DNA from: a virus
Strand: one strand, 5' to 3'
DNA: 26,659 nucleotides
Virus record (IMG/VR): IMGVR_UViG_3300012936_000135
Span: 1 to 26,659 of that record
Under the pieces are notes generated by a model. That model searched no databases, was not told where the DNA came from, and saw only the letters and a program-made list of their open reading frames with translations. Made by a program: the position numbers and the translations under genes. Shown here piece by piece: positions 7,904 to 15,809 of the stretch (position 1 is the first letter of the stretch; every line of letters starts with the position of its first letter).

Positions 7904-8478
7904 CCTACTATTTGTACTTTATAAGTATTTAAAAGCCACTTAACATTTTGAGGCAATTCAGTTGCTATTCTACCAATTACAACACTAGACCTATTTTCAT
8001 AAAAGTTTGCAATTGTTAAAAGAATAGCTTGTTTTATTATTTCTGGAACATCACTTGCAGAACTTCCATAACCAACTGTATATCTTGCTATAACCGCATC
8101 ATTTCTTTTTGTAATACTTGGAAAACTTTGACCATCAGCTAATTGTATTTGTGATGGCTCATAACTTAACATTTTATCATAAACAGTTGCACTTAATGTT
8201 TGCAAACTATTATCACTATCATAATATTTTACATATTGCACATCATTTACTTTACTTTTAAATAATGTTTCTAACTCTTTAAAACTACTACATGTTTGGT
8301 CTATTACTGTATTTATAAAAAATCTATTAGTGTACTCTTCACTAAGTTGAGTTGCAGCTTTTATCAAAGATTCAATATAAGTGTCATCCGCAGTTGTATC
8401 AACTTTTAAATGTGCTTTTGCCTCAGTTAAACTTACTGGAAATGTACTAGCGGCTGTAATTACTTGATATGTTTTCAT
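7900..8478 (-). CDS. Head-tail connector (gp6-like)
   Basis: A 192-residue protein directly downstream of the major capsid gene. The N-terminus has PVSLTEAKAHLKVDTTADD followed by YIESLIKAATQLSEEYTNR, which is diagnostic of the gp6-like head-tail connector family that stacks under the portal. A C-terminal helix (PEIIKQAILLTIANFYENR) also matches. Its leader holds the terminator-like hairpin at 8492-8527, so it probably receives only part of the capsid transcription. Confidence 0.88.
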   Translation of the reverse strand: MKTYQVITAASTFPVSLTEAKAHLKVDTTADDTYIESLIKAATQLSEEYTNRFFINTVIDQTCSSFKELETLFKSKVNDVQYVKYYDSDNSLQTLSATVYDKMLSYEPSQIQLADGQSFPSITKRNDAVIARYTVGYGSSASDVPEIIKQAILLTIANFYENRSSVVIGRIATELPQNVKWLLNTYKVQIVG

Positions 8479-8491
8479 ATTGTTAAGTTAT

Positions 8492-8527
8492 AAAAAAAGG
8501 AGTGATGGTTAGTCCACCACCCCTTTT
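8492..8527 (-). terminator. Intrinsic terminator / attenuator after the major capsid gene
   Basis: On the minus strand GGGGTGGTGG (8523-8514) pairs with CCATCACTCC (8508-8499) across loop ACTAA, ten pairs with two G-U. It is flanked by AAAA on the 5' side and seven T on the 3' side (8498-8492). It lies between the capsid stop (8546) and the connector start (8478). Since downstream head and tail genes have no other obvious promoter, it probably works as a partial terminator that keeps capsid mRNA in excess. Confidence 0.82.
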
Positions 8528-8545
8528 CTGAATTAAGTATTAATA

Positions 8546-9772
8546 CTAAGCCTCCAAGTTTTTCTGGAATGTTGTCGCTTGAACAGCAGCAGCATCTACT
8601 AAAGATGTGATAACCATTCTTGGCAATCCTTTTGCTGAATTTGTATATGGGTCAAATAGTATATCTAAACCACCAAATTGAGCAATATGCACTTTAGAGA
8701 AATCTCCAAATAAAGCAGCAGTTTTAGTAGCATCAACTCCAACACCAGAGTTTAAGTTAGATGTAATAAATGAAAAATATCCATTTAATGTTTTGTCTCT
8801 ATTGTCATATAAAGCTGACACATTTGATACTTGGTCTAACACCTTAACGTCTGCATAAGCAGCTGGGTTTAAAATGTACGCCATTCTAGCACCCTCTAAA
8901 GCAACATTTGCAGCTAATAAATCAGTTTCCATTTTTAACACATTTGCAGCTGAGATAACAGTTGTTGCAACAGATGTAGCGTCTTTGAATAAAGATGTTG
9001 GTGCATTAGTAACGTCATCATTTCCTAAGAAAGCTGATTCCATAGTTGCAGCAATATTAGCCGCCATGTTTCTTTGTAGAGCAGCTTCTAATCCAGTATT
9101 TTGAATCATTGCCTCTTGGCTCATGTTTACAATAGAAATCAATTTTTTAGGGGACAGCGTGACCGCACTTGTAGTTCCATCTGTGCTTACAGTTCCACTT
9201 GACCCATCCTCAGAAACAAACGTTGAATCTATTCCAGAAAATACTGGGAATTTCATATTATTGATTCCAGAGTAAAAATTAGCTCCAGCACTTGTTAAAA
9301 CTAAGTTTGCCTCTAGTTGGTCAGTAAACGCCATAGTTTGTGAAGAGTTTACATCAGCAGCATTAACATTTGCTCTTGTTAAAACGCTTGATGGTATTCC
9401 AACTCCTTTAACAGAGCCTCCAGTATATCTACATTCGTTGATAGCCTCTTGGTGCATTTCTTTAACTATGCCATCCATGTTACCAGTATAAGCAGCTCTA
9501 GCAGCAGCTTGAAAAGTAAATTTTTCTAGGTCTTTGTCTTTCTTTGTAGCTGTAACTCCAGAAACAACCGCAGCGTTACGCTTGATAGTTTCCATTTTTT
9601 CAGCTCTTTCAATCTTAGCGTCTAGGTTATCTATTTCAGTTAATAACCCATCCACTTGACTGTTTTCGTCAGAGGTCAAATCTCTTTCCTCAGTTGTAGC
9701 AACATCTTTAATGTTTTCCAACTGAGAAATAATGTCTGATCTTTCCTCCTTTAAAATAATTGATGTTTTCAT
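8546..9772 (-). CDS. Major capsid protein (HK97 fold)
   Basis: The 408-residue protein has the HK97 major capsid layout. An N-terminal coiled coil of about 75 residues (SDIISQLENIKDV, then LLTEIDNLDAKIERAEK) acts as the delta/scaffold domain. A processing region around 75-120 is followed by the capsid core. Core features include KKLISIVNMSQEAMIQNT, the helix with AANIAATMESAFLGND, the P-domain helix VLKMETDLLAANVALEGARM, AYILNPAAYADV and the C-terminal GDFSKVHIAQFGGLDILFDP. The delta domain is expected to be removed by the protease encoded just upstream. The leader before the ATG is A/T-only with no Shine-Dalgarno. A terminator-like hairpin follows the gene. Confidence 0.95.
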   Translation of the reverse strand: MKTSIILKEERSDIISQLENIKDVATTEERDLTSDENSQVDGLLTEIDNLDAKIERAEKMETIKRNAAVVSGVTATKKDKDLEKFTFQAAARAAYTGNMDGIVKEMHQEAINECRYTGGSVKGVGIPSSVLTRANVNAADVNSSQTMAFTDQLEANLVLTSAGANFYSGINNMKFPVFSGIDSTFVSEDGSSGTVSTDGTTSAVTLSPKKLISIVNMSQEAMIQNTGLEAALQRNMAANIAATMESAFLGNDDVTNAPTSLFKDATSVATTVISAANVLKMETDLLAANVALEGARMAYILNPAAYADVKVLDQVSNVSALYDNRDKTLNGYFSFITSNLNSGVGVDATKTAALFGDFSKVHIAQFGGLDILFDPYTNSAKGLPRMVITSLVDAAAVQATTFQKNLEA

Positions 9773-9788
9773 TTTATAATTTTTAAAT

Positions 9789-10415
9789 TTATTTTCTCTT
9801 TTTTAATTCAATATTTAATGAGATAAGAGAATTTCTCACTAAACTGTTTTTCTTTTGTTCTTTAGTTTTTTCAACTAAACTTTCTTGATATTCTTTTAAA
9901 CCTCTCTTAGCAACAACTAAATCACTTTCAGCCTGACTATATGCTGGAAATGTTACGCTTGAGATGTCAAATATTTGGTCAAATTTTTTGATTGTTCTAA
10001 TATTGTTACCATCAGCATCAGTTGACCATTCGTCTCCATTTGGAGCAATTGTAAAGGCAAACGAACTCTGGCTTATATCCCCTCGCTTTAAGGAAATAGC
10101 TAAATCTTTTGCGTAAGAAAGCTCTGGGTCAATTTCAAATTCATACCTTAAACCTTTTTCATCCGCTCTTAAATTTAATGTGCCAAAACCATTTTTGCTA
10201 CGAGCCATTATTTTTGAGGCGTCATGATTAATTAAGGCTCTGACGTCTGATTTTTGAATCAATTCATCAGTAAAAGCTCCTCTTTCTATATATTCATAAA
10301 AGCCACCAAGATTGTTAGACCTAGAATCATATACACTAGCATATCCAACAACAACATCTTTTCCCTCTTCATTAGTGTCAACTCTTGTTTCTATATTAAA
10401 AATTCTTTTTTCCAT
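9789..10415 (-). CDS. Possible internally initiated free prohead protease
   Basis: An in-frame ATG at 10415 precedes EKRIFNIETRVD, exactly where a normal HK97-type prohead protease begins. From there the product is 208 residues, the usual size for the family. The upstream bases (AATAATAAT) resemble the A/T-rich leaders of other genes here. Two products from one gene are therefore plausible, but the sequence alone cannot show it. Confidence 0.35.
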   Translation of the reverse strand: MEKRIFNIETRVDTNEEGKDVVVGYASVYDSRSNNLGGFYEYIERGAFTDELIQKSDVRALINHDASKIMARSKNGFGTLNLRADEKGLRYEFEIDPELSYAKDLAISLKRGDISQSSFAFTIAPNGDEWSTDADGNNIRTIKKFDQIFDISSVTFPAYSQAESDLVVAKRGLKEYQESLVEKTKEQKKNSLVRNSLISLNIELKKRK

Positions 10416-11390
10416 ATTATTATTTTTTATTGTTCTGTTATTCATAACGTCCATAATTTCTTTATGTGATTCAAATGCCATATATACTTCAAGTGAATCT
10501 AGTTGGTGAGTATGAAATCCATCACCTTGACCATCCCACCCCATTTCTTTAGCTTCATTGATTGCCTCTTCTTTAGTATCATATAAATTCATTTCAATGC
10601 CATCAGTAATCATTGTGCCTACTTTTTTTCTATAATTTTTTTCTTCTTTCATTTTTTTTACAACTGGGTGATTATCTGGTAGCAAATCAGTATCATGTTT
10701 GCCTCCTCTAAATTTTCCATTTTTTACAGCGTAAAGAAAAGAATTAACTCTGGCTAAAGCCCATTGGTCAGGGCTTTTAACTGTTGGACGTACACTTTGA
10801 GGATTTGTATTGTAAGCTCCAATCCCCCTATCATAAACTTTTTCAAGTTTAGCATAAGTAACTTTTGTATTCCAATTTTTTTTTGAATCTTTAACGTCTT
10901 CATTATGATCTTTAACTTTATTCTCTAAAGCTGTTTTTATTTTTTTTGAAACTCTTTCTTCTTCTTTAATAATTTCTTTTCTTTTTCTTTCACTCCATTT
11001 TACAGCAGCATCGCCTCCCCACAAAGCCCAAGCTATTCGTCCGGCACTTGGAAAACCATCTTGATCTGGATAAAAACCTTTTCCTTTTTTATCAACTTCA
11101 TGTCTTTTTAAATAGCTAAACATTCTAGTAACTCTATCTGGAGTTAGTTCATTATTTATTATCATATTAGCTGTTTTTAAACCAACCTCAGTCCCACCTC
11201 TTCCAAACTCTTTACGCCATTCTTTTCCTTTTTTTGCTTCATTAATCATGCCTTCAGTTGAGGTTAAATCAATGTCACTTAAAGCTCTGTAATCACTATT
11301 CGCGTCATCGGCTTCTTTTTTTGAATCATAAATACATGAGCCATTTTCACCCCATTTCCATTTACCATTGTCACACTGTATACTAGGCAT
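9789..11390 (-). CDS. Prohead protease with a long N-terminal extension
   Basis: The C-terminal ~208 residues are an HK97-type prohead protease (family U35). They run from MEKRIFNIETRVD through GYASVYDSRSNNLGGFYEYI, the catalytic His in ALINHD (about residue 389), the Ser in ISQSSFAF (about 443) and the DISSVTFPAY strand. The ~325 residues in front contain three modules I recall from marine phage minor head proteins: an N-terminal CDNGKWKWG...CIYDSKKEA element, a KEWRKEFGRGG...WALWGGDAA element, and GIGAYNTNPQSVRP followed by DQWALARVNSFLY and HDTDLLPDNHP. An Asn-rich linker joins the parts. I chose ATG 11390 (MPSIQC) over the TTG at 11399 because it is the common family start. It overlaps the portal gene by 8 nt. 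An in-frame ATG at 10415 could release a free protease. Confidence 0.88.
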   Translation of the reverse strand: MPSIQCDNGKWKWGENGSCIYDSKKEADDANSDYRALSDIDLTSTEGMINEAKKGKEWRKEFGRGGTEVGLKTANMIINNELTPDRVTRMFSYLKRHEVDKKGKGFYPDQDGFPSAGRIAWALWGGDAAVKWSERKRKEIIKEEERVSKKIKTALENKVKDHNEDVKDSKKNWNTKVTYAKLEKVYDRGIGAYNTNPQSVRPTVKSPDQWALARVNSFLYAVKNGKFRGGKHDTDLLPDNHPVVKKMKEEKNYRKKVGTMITDGIEMNLYDTKEEAINEAKEMGWDGQGDGFHTHQLDSLEVYMAFESHKEIMDVMNNRTIKNNNMEKRIFNIETRVDTNEEGKDVVVGYASVYDSRSNNLGGFYEYIERGAFTDELIQKSDVRALINHDASKIMARSKNGFGTLNLRADEKGLRYEFEIDPELSYAKDLAISLKRGDISQSSFAFTIAPNGDEWSTDADGNNIRTIKKFDQIFDISSVTFPAYSQAESDLVVAKRGLKEYQESLVEKTKEQKKNSLVRNSLISLNIELKKRK

Positions 11391-12561
11391 CTTCTCCAAT
11401 TTTATCTATTGTAGTCATATTCATTTGCATGAAATGTTTATCACCGCCCTCAATAGAATTCATATTTTCTTTTTGTCTAACTTCATTTATTGTCATGTAG
11501 CCATTTGTTATTGCACTTCTATAAGCCTCTGTTCTTGACTTAACATCACCCCTCAATAATCCATTGACATTAAACTCAACAAACTTTGACCCAAGCTCAT
11601 TTGTTCTAAATAGTTTTAGATTCATCTCTTGCTCCAACCTATTTATATAAGGCATTAACGTATAAGTTAAAAACTCTTGAGATTGCATTTCAATATTATT
11701 AAAACTAGATTTGCTTAAATCTTTTAGCATGTGAGGTGGGATGTTAAATATACGAGCTACCTCTTCAATACTAAATTGCCTGCTAGATAAAAACTGGGCT
11801 TGTTCTGGACTTATTGAGATTGGTTTAAATGTAAGACCCTCTTCTAAAACAATTGTCGAATTACTATTTTTTAATTTACCATAGTTGTTATTAAAACTTG
11901 TTTTTAATCTTTGTAAAGCGGTATCACTTAAAGCTCTATCTGTTTGCAAAATAGAACTTGGCTTAGCACCATTAGAAAAAAATGTGTTTCCAAACTCTTG
12001 CAAATTTTCAGAATATTTTAAAGCTTTAGCACATTGATCAATAGGACTTATTCCATCAATACCATTATCTGTAAGCGTTTTAAAATGTAAAATATCAGAT
12101 GAATCTAAAACCCCTCCATTGTCAACTTGATAAAATAATTCACCTCCATTAATTACAACTGTAACATTTTCTGGATTCAAGCATATCAATTCTACTGGTG
12201 TTCCAGAATTGTTTCTTACTATTTGCACATAACTATTTCCCTCAGTACAAATACAGAGCATTATGTATTCAAAAAATGTTATTTTATTTTGATAAAAATT
12301 TGGCTTAAACTTTATTAATTTGTATATTGGACTTTTTACATCCTCAAGTTTGTCACCATTATTTTGTTTTGAATAAACAGAAATTGGTAAGGATGAAACA
12401 CTTTCAGCCAATAATCTTATTGCACACCAAACCGCAGTGAGTGTCAAGGCTTTGTCAGTATCAAAAGAATTTGAATCTGGAAATAATGTGTTTAAAGATA
12501 AATCTCTTTTTTGAGTTTTTGCTGGGATGAATACGTTTGTAATTCTCTCTAGTAAAGTCAA
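11383..12561 (-). CDS. Portal protein (HK97 family)
   Basis: The 392-residue protein matches the HK97-type portal family. It has LTAVWCAIRLLAESVSSLPI near residues 41-60, SPIYKLIKFKPN, the LCICTEGNSYVQIVRN strand, LHFKTLTDNGIDGISPI, and FSIEEVARIFNIPPHMLKDL followed by NNIEMQSQEFLTYTLMPYI. Twelve copies form the DNA entry ring at one head vertex. The C-terminal NSIEGGDKHFMQMNM is typical. No ATG is available: an in-frame stop lies at 12591-12589 and the first plausible start is TTG at 12561. The untranslated stretch between terminase and this TTG contains a hairpin abutting the start. Confidence 0.92.
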   Translation of the reverse strand: MTLLERITNVFIPAKTQKRDLSLNTLFPDSNSFDTDKALTLTAVWCAIRLLAESVSSLPISVYSKQNNGDKLEDVKSPIYKLIKFKPNFYQNKITFFEYIMLCICTEGNSYVQIVRNNSGTPVELICLNPENVTVVINGGELFYQVDNGGVLDSSDILHFKTLTDNGIDGISPIDQCAKALKYSENLQEFGNTFFSNGAKPSSILQTDRALSDTALQRLKTSFNNNYGKLKNSNSTIVLEEGLTFKPISISPEQAQFLSSRQFSIEEVARIFNIPPHMLKDLSKSSFNNIEMQSQEFLTYTLMPYINRLEQEMNLKLFRTNELGSKFVEFNVNGLLRGDVKSRTEAYRSAITNGYMTINEVRQKENMNSIEGGDKHFMQMNMTTIDKIGEDA

Positions 12562-12562
12562 G

Positions 12563-12581
12563 GTGAAATAATTATTTTCAC
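12563..12581 (-). promoter_or_regulatory. Hairpin abutting the TTG start of the portal gene
   Basis: GTGAAA and TTTCAC, separated by a 7-nt A/T loop, form a short hairpin ending one base before the portal TTG start. It would cover the leader that ribosomes use. Low translation of a protein needed in only twelve copies is a possible purpose. Confidence 0.4.
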
Positions 12582-12637
12582 AATAATACTACGCTATTCG
12601 TTTTTTAAAAAATAATTTATAATATTTTTTTTAACAA

Positions 12638-14182
12638 TTATAAAACCAATATATCTCTTTGGTCATAAATACTATCGCTACTTTCAGTTGTAAGATAACA
12701 ACCCAAAGCCATTACTAGAGCAACAACTGGGTCTATGCGGTCTACACTTTTATTTTTGCTTGGCTTTATATTTCCAGCTGGGTCTTCTTGCAAAGCAATG
12801 TTACTAACACACCAATTCATGCAAGGATTGTTATTATGGATTATATTTTTTGCAAGTATCTTAGCCTCTAAAGTTTTTGTTGGCATACTCATTGATCTAA
12901 ACCCTTGACCAAATGGGTCCATGTTAGCACCCTCATTTTGTAAATCAATAACTAATTGACTAGCATTCCACCTATCGTAACAAATAGATTGTATTCTATA
13001 TTTTTTTGAAAGCTCGTTTATCTTTGCTTTTATAAAATTATAATCAGTCACATCACCACTTGTTCCATAAACATGACCATCTCTCAGCCATGCAACATAA
13101 TCAACCCCATCCCTTTCACTCCTTTTCTTTGCATTATCCTCTGGAATAAATATGTATGGAATAAAAACAAACTTACTATCTACATTAAATAACAAAACAA
13201 AAGCTGTTAAATCTCTTGTTGAGGCTAAGTCGAGACCACCCCAGCATTCTTTTCCCTCTAAAATATTATAATCAAATTCTTGATGACACGCATTCCATTC
13301 ACCAGATGTAAGCCATGCCGAATGAGATTCAGTCCATTGGTTTAACATTAAACGTCTAAAAGTGTTTTGATATGAGGGAACGTCAATTGCTCTTTGACTT
13401 TCTCTTTTCATATATTCTTTTTTTAAGCTAATACCATAATTTGGATTGGCTTTTTTCCAAGTAGATTCTAGAGTAATATCGTCATCAGCATTAGCTTCAT
13501 ATATAACAGAGTAAAAACTTTCATCTTTTATTGTGCCATCATTTACTTTTTTTGCATAAGAATATAATTCAAAACAAATTGTATTTTTATCATAACCAGC
13601 TGTTGTTATTGCAATTATTAGAGGCTGTCTTCTTGCTCCAGTTGAGGTTAATAATGTGTCAAATAAATCCCTAGATTTTGCGGTGTGAACTTCGTCATAT
13701 ATGACACAATTAGCTGAGAATCCATGTTTGGTATTTGCATCAGCACTTATAGCTTGAAAAAAATTTCCTTTAGATTCATTGACAATTGAGTTTCTATACA
13801 CTTTACCTCTATCAGATAATTCTTTATTTTGTAAAACCATGCTCTTAGCTATTGAAAATAAAATCCCACTTTGGTTTCTGTCAGATGCCGCACAATATAT
13901 TTCAGAGCCTCTTTCGGAATCCATGTATAACATTAGAAGAGCAATTGAAGAGGCAAGTGTCGTTTTTCCGTTCTTTCTACCTAGCTGAATGTAAACTGTT
14001 TTAAATTTTCTAAGATTTGTTTCTTTATGTTTCCAGCCAAATATATCACCTACAATTTTACTTTGCCATTTTTCTAGTTTTAAAGGCTCACCAGTTTTTT
14101 CTCCTTTTGTATGTGTGCAAAAAGTTTCAATAAAACCAATAGCTTTTTGTGCAGCTTTTTTATCAAAGTAATATTTACTCAA
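12638..14182 (-). CDS. terL: Terminase large subunit
   Basis: The 514-residue protein is a Terminase_1/HK97-type large terminase, the ATP-driven packaging motor with its own nuclease. Walker A is GRKNGKTT (residues 68-75), Walker B VIYDE (160-164, catalytic Glu164), and the coupling motif ITTAG (192-196). The C-terminal RNase H-like nuclease has its acidic residues in GLDLAS (Asp318), CYDRW (Asp403) and RIDP (Asp484). N-terminal LKLEKWQ is the usual adenine-binding Q motif region. It overlaps the small subunit by 8 nt, so the two are coupled. HK97-type large terminases usually cut cos sites. The length is typical for the family. Confidence 0.96.
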   Translation of the reverse strand: MSKYYFDKKAAQKAIGFIETFCTHTKGEKTGEPLKLEKWQSKIVGDIFGWKHKETNLRKFKTVYIQLGRKNGKTTLASSIALLMLYMDSERGSEIYCAASDRNQSGILFSIAKSMVLQNKELSDRGKVYRNSIVNESKGNFFQAISADANTKHGFSANCVIYDEVHTAKSRDLFDTLLTSTGARRQPLIIAITTAGYDKNTICFELYSYAKKVNDGTIKDESFYSVIYEANADDDITLESTWKKANPNYGISLKKEYMKRESQRAIDVPSYQNTFRRLMLNQWTESHSAWLTSGEWNACHQEFDYNILEGKECWGGLDLASTRDLTAFVLLFNVDSKFVFIPYIFIPEDNAKKRSERDGVDYVAWLRDGHVYGTSGDVTDYNFIKAKINELSKKYRIQSICYDRWNASQLVIDLQNEGANMDPFGQGFRSMSMPTKTLEAKILAKNIIHNNNPCMNWCVSNIALQEDPAGNIKPSKNKSVDRIDPVVALVMALGCYLTTESSDSIYDQRDILVL

Positions 14183-14651
14183 AGTAATTATTTATTTGTG
14201 TATTATTATTTGTAACTGGAGCTGATATGTTTGCTCTTGCACTTGGTGTAATTCCAAAGTTTGCTGCAAGTTTCAAAGCATTATTCAAAGCATCATTTTT
14301 CATTTTTACAAATGGCTTGGCTTGAGTTCTAATTATGTCACCATTAGTATTTTTGAAAGTGTCAACTCTACCAGTTTTTTTTAATTCAGTTTCGCATTCT
14401 ATGTATGTAGCCATCTCATTGCAATAGGCTAAAATTAAACTAAGGTCAACATGATGTAACATTTTTAAATTAAATAATTGACTTGTTATTTTATACCATT
14501 CAACAACACCTATTTCTGATAACATTTCTGGTGGCTCTGGTAGTTGCAAAACAAGATCAGCAGTCATTTCATTTACAACTAATCTATCAGCTCTAGCTGT
14601 TCCTTGCATTTCTTTCAATACAGTTGGGGTTTTTTTGCGTCCTCTACCCAT
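14175..14651 (-). CDS. terS: Terminase small subunit (P27 family)
   Basis: The 158-residue protein begins MGRGRKKTPTVLKEMQGTAR, the basic N-terminus of the P27-like small terminase family (usually GR.r.Pt.lk...G). The helical middle has VVEWYKITSQLFNLKMLHHVDL and LILAYCNEMATYIECETELKK, and the C-terminus has NNALKLAANFGITPSAR, all conserved in the family. It recognises the packaging site and stimulates the large subunit. It starts in a TAATG overlap with the zinc-ribbon gene and ends inside the large-subunit start. Confidence 0.92.
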   Translation of the reverse strand: MGRGRKKTPTVLKEMQGTARADRLVVNEMTADLVLQLPEPPEMLSEIGVVEWYKITSQLFNLKMLHHVDLSLILAYCNEMATYIECETELKKTGRVDTFKNTNGDIIRTQAKPFVKMKNDALNNALKLAANFGITPSARANISAPVTNNNTQINNYFE

Positions 14652-14842
14652 TATTTTTTAGTAAGTGTTGGCTCTGTTCTAATTAAATAAGGCACACCAA
14701 ATTCTTTTTGCACCTCAACCATGTAATCACCACAATTATCACACTCGCTATTTTTTGTAACAACTTTAGATTCAACAATTTGCAAAATTGCTTTTTCTAA
14801 TTTTTTTTCTGTTTTACATTTTACGCAATGAAATATGAACAT
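14651..14842 (-). CDS. Small zinc-ribbon protein
   Basis: A 63-residue protein with two Cys pairs, CVKC near residue 6 and CDNC near residue 34, which would form a zinc ribbon. The stop overlaps the small terminase start (TAATG), so it belongs to the packaging operon and is its first gene. Function is unknown; DNA or protein binding during packaging is a guess from context. The leader contains a perfect 7-bp inverted repeat (14855-14874). Confidence 0.75.
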   Translation of the reverse strand: MFIFHCVKCKTEKKLEKAILQIVESKVVTKNSECDNCGDYMVEVQKEFGVPYLIRTEPTLTKK

Positions 14843-14979
14843 AGTTTTTTGGTTTTAGTTTGAACTTAAACTAATATGATATTAATATTGATACCTAAAC
14901 ATTTAATTTTGACAACGAGAACAAAAAAACAAAGCTGCGGTTACGCTGACGTACTAAGTTAAGATTAAAAACACCCCTA
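14843..14979 (-). promoter_or_regulatory. Intergenic region between replication and packaging genes; candidate late promoter and cos
   Basis: This 137-nt gap is one of the two largest in the window. It holds the inverted repeat TTAGTTT/AAACTAA (14855-14874), the palindrome ATATTAATAT just inside it, and an unusually G+C-rich patch at 14934-14958 (GCTGCGGTTACGCTGACGTA). The position directly ahead of the terminase operon is where HK97-like phages carry cos and where late transcription could start. I found no exact Bacteroidota promoter (TAnnTTTG), so both roles are inference. Confidence 0.4.
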
Positions 14980-15240
14980 CTATTTATTTTTTTTTTGTAA
15001 TATATATAGTTCATTTTTTAAATGTTCTATTGCTTTTATTATACACTCATCTGGTTTATTATGTTTTCTATTACTTCTTAAAAGATAACTAACTGCTGTT
15101 CCTAAATTATAATTTAATTTATAATCTTCTATTATATCAAAAGCTTTTATGCCATATACTTGACCAATATAATAATACGGAGTGTTGCCAACTGGTTTGT
15201 TTCTTTCAGTGTCATAATAATATTTACTTTTTTCTTTCAT
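14980..15240 (-). CDS. DUF3310-like protein
   Basis: The 86-residue protein carries the DUF3310 pattern. YYIGQVYGIKAFDIIEDYKL corresponds to the family's start (y....yG.e.~d~ie), followed by LGTAVSYLLRSNRKHNK for the conserved gna.kYl.R...K, and IIKAIEHLKNEL for the C-terminal KA..yl...l. Such proteins are often fused or adjacent to nucleotide-metabolism enzymes in phages and are thought to belong to the MazG-like/SaV nucleotide pyrophosphohydrolase group. The biochemical role here is unproven. The start overlaps the HNH gene by 17 nt. Confidence 0.7.
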   Translation of the reverse strand: MKEKSKYYYDTERNKPVGNTPYYYIGQVYGIKAFDIIEDYKLNYNLGTAVSYLLRSNRKHNKPDECIIKAIEHLKNELYILQKKNK

Positions 15241-15559
15241 AATTTTTTATTCCTTTTCTGTACTCTATTGATTCGTAAGCTGATTTTTTTGCATGACATT
15301 TATTGCATAACGACTGTAAGTTACTGTTATGTAACATTAAGCCACCTAAACTTATTTGCTTAATATGATCTACCATTTGTGCAGCTGTTGTTTCTCCTTT
15401 ACGTTTACACATCTCACATAATGGATTGTCTTTAATATAAAACTTTCTTGTCATCCTCCAAGCCTTACTATGATAAAATGCTGAGTTATCATGTTGCCTT
15501 GTATGCTTAGGCATTGTTTTAATCCAGCTTCTTTTTTTTGCTTTAGGTAGCGTTGGCAT
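15224..15559 (-). CDS. HNH endonuclease (packaging-associated type)
   Basis: The 111-residue protein has the full HNH signature. CEMCKRKG holds the first zinc pair and MVDHIKQISLGG the catalytic His with its following strand. HNSNLQSLCNKCHAKKSA gives the Asn and second zinc pair plus the final His. The segment WRMTRKFYIKDNPLCEMC is the same arrangement as HK97 gp74-like HNH proteins, which are encoded beside terminase genes and promote cos cleavage by the terminase. Only DUF3310 and the zinc-ribbon gene separate it from terS. It overlaps both neighbours by about 17 nt. Confidence 0.88.
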   Translation of the reverse strand: MPTLPKAKKRSWIKTMPKHTRQHDNSAFYHSKAWRMTRKFYIKDNPLCEMCKRKGETTAAQMVDHIKQISLGGLMLHNSNLQSLCNKCHAKKSAYESIEYRKGIKNYERKK

Positions 15560-15809
15560 AATATTTTGCTTCTTTAATTATATCTTGATTCTCTTTTATT
15601 TTTTTTCCTAATATCTTAAAAAACAATTCCATCTCTTCTTTATAATCTTTATAACTAAAAACATAACCAATTGTTGATAGCATGTAAATAATTTTTACAT
15701 ATTCATCCTCATTTTCCCATTCGTAATCTTTACTTATTTCTTTTAAAATATTTATTGTTTGCTCTAAACATTCCATTGTGCAATAAGTTATCTCATTATT
15801 TTTAGACAT
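15543..15809 (-). CDS. Hypothetical protein, helical and acidic
   Basis: An 88-residue protein that I do not recognise. It is predicted mostly helical, with Glu/Lys-rich stretches (NILKEISKDYEWENEDEYVK and FFKILGKKIKENQ), and has two Cys near the N-terminus (YCTMEC). It overlaps the HNH gene by 17 nt and the upstream HNH-like gene by 8 nt, so it is part of one tightly packed operon. No membrane segment or signal peptide is visible. Confidence 0.65.
   Translation of the reverse strand: MSKNNEITYCTMECLEQTINILKEISKDYEWENEDEYVKIIYMLSTIGYVFSYKDYKEEMELFFKILGKKIKENQDIIKEAKYYANAT

Noticed and set aside
11391-11399. TTG start three codons before the prohead protease ATG
   Set aside because: The ATG at 11390 gives the usual MPSI start and needs a shorter overlap with the portal gene.
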